Of a stretch of 64,000 nucleotides of DNA, positions 63,654 through 64,000 are shown in pieces. The DNA comes from Atopobium fossor DSM 15642 (GTDB taxonomy: Bacteria > Actinomycetota > Coriobacteriia > Coriobacteriales > Atopobiaceae): contig NZ_KI519553.1 in assembly GCF_000483125.1 (NCBI RefSeq), positions 469,124-533,123 on the forward strand, written 5' to 3'. Under the pieces are notes generated by a model. The model did no database searches and was not told the DNA's origin. It worked only from the letters and a program-made list of their open reading frames with translations. A program made the position numbers and the translations under genes. Within the stretch, counting starts at the first letter, position 1; the number at the start of each line of letters is the position of its first letter.

Positions 63654-64000
63654 ATGAGTGCACTCGATGACATTGTATTGTCACCAGATCCACGCTTGAA
63701 GCAAGAATGTGCTCCCATTGAGCATATTGATGCCAATATCAAACAACTCGCCAAGCGCATGCTTAAGGATATGTATGCTGCTGAAGGCTGTGGTTTAGCT
63801 GCGCCACAAATTGGCGAGAACATCCAGATGGTTGTTATTGACGTAGATTATGCGGAAGACAAACCAAATCCCTATGTTTTGATAAACCCAGAAATTATTA
63901 AGGCCGATGGCGCTCTAAGTGTCTACAACGAGGGTTGCTTAAGTTTTCCAGGCATTAGCGTTCCCGTAGAGCGTCCTTCTCACGTAGTGGTTCGCGCTCT
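63654..64000 (+). CDS. def: Peptide deformylase (partial, runs off the window)
   Basis: Removes the N-formyl group from nascent proteins. The first 115 codons are present, with motif 1 GCGLAAPQ from residue 45 and motif 2 EGCLSFPG from residue 93, which supplies the metal-binding cysteine. The HEXXH motif lies beyond the window. AAGGAG precedes ATG 63654. Next to priA, the usual order in this neighbourhood in many bacteria (priA-def). Confidence 0.93.
   Translation, partial: MSALDDIVLSPDPRLKQECAPIEHIDANIKQLAKRMLKDMYAAEGCGLAAPQIGENIQMVVIDVDYAEDKPNPYVLINPEIIKADGALSVYNEGCLSFPGISVPVERPSHVVVRA

Overview
The window reads as a chromosomal segment of a Gram-positive, Actinobacteria-like organism of moderate GC. 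The pairing of a division and cell wall (dcw) cluster with sepF, yggT and divIVA, the lack of ftsA, an LPXTG wall-anchored protein, a water-forming-type NADH oxidase and the ArcD-type antiporter best fit the Coriobacteriia, perhaps the Atopobium/Lancefieldella group. The genus is inference; no 16S or other phylogenetic marker was compared.

Layout. 139-18309: a complete dcw operon, mraZ-rsmH-ftsL-ftsI-murF-mraY-murD-ftsW-murG-murC-ftsQ-ftsZ-pgeF-yggS-sepF-yggT-divIVA, preceded by a terminator, MraZ-type operator boxes and a promoter, and closed by a terminator. 18542-21745: a large LPXTG coiled-coil surface protein with a CAP-like domain. 21839-24166 (minus): a two-gene DNA repair/modification cassette (radical SAM plus DUF4130) behind a promoter with two LexA-like boxes. 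24297-26135 (minus): NADH oxidase and RNase P RNA. 26244-26804: an unrecognised membrane protein.

27051-38127 is the accessory region and the most interesting part. It holds a type I restriction-modification system: hsdM, a two-TRD hsdS, hsdR, three extra single-TRD hsdS cassettes (one inverted) and a tyrosine recombinase. All five target recognition domains are bounded by the same two short repeats, the architecture of a DNA-rearranging, phase-variable specificity locus. A VbhA-like antitoxin and Fic toxin sit inside it, translationally chained to one of the spare hsdS halves. The locus ends in a GIY-YIG/DUF4357 gene cut off exactly at the last repeat.

38197-41464: a GntR regulator divergent from a dimethylarginine dimethylaminohydrolase-like enzyme and an ArcD-like antiporter, with a palindromic operator between them. 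41626-43322: YigZ, a cysteine hydrolase and a glyoxalase-fold protein. 43503-47399: a secreted two-headed autolysin with five ricin-type beta-trefoils. 47496-50297 (minus): tandem PepC-type aminopeptidases. 50481-64000: housekeeping genes (CCA-adding enzyme, tRNA-Gln, tRNA-Glu, flippase-like membrane protein, L-serine dehydratase, GltX, a TetR regulator, metK under a SAM riboswitch, a membrane glycerophosphodiesterase, PriA and the start of peptide deformylase).
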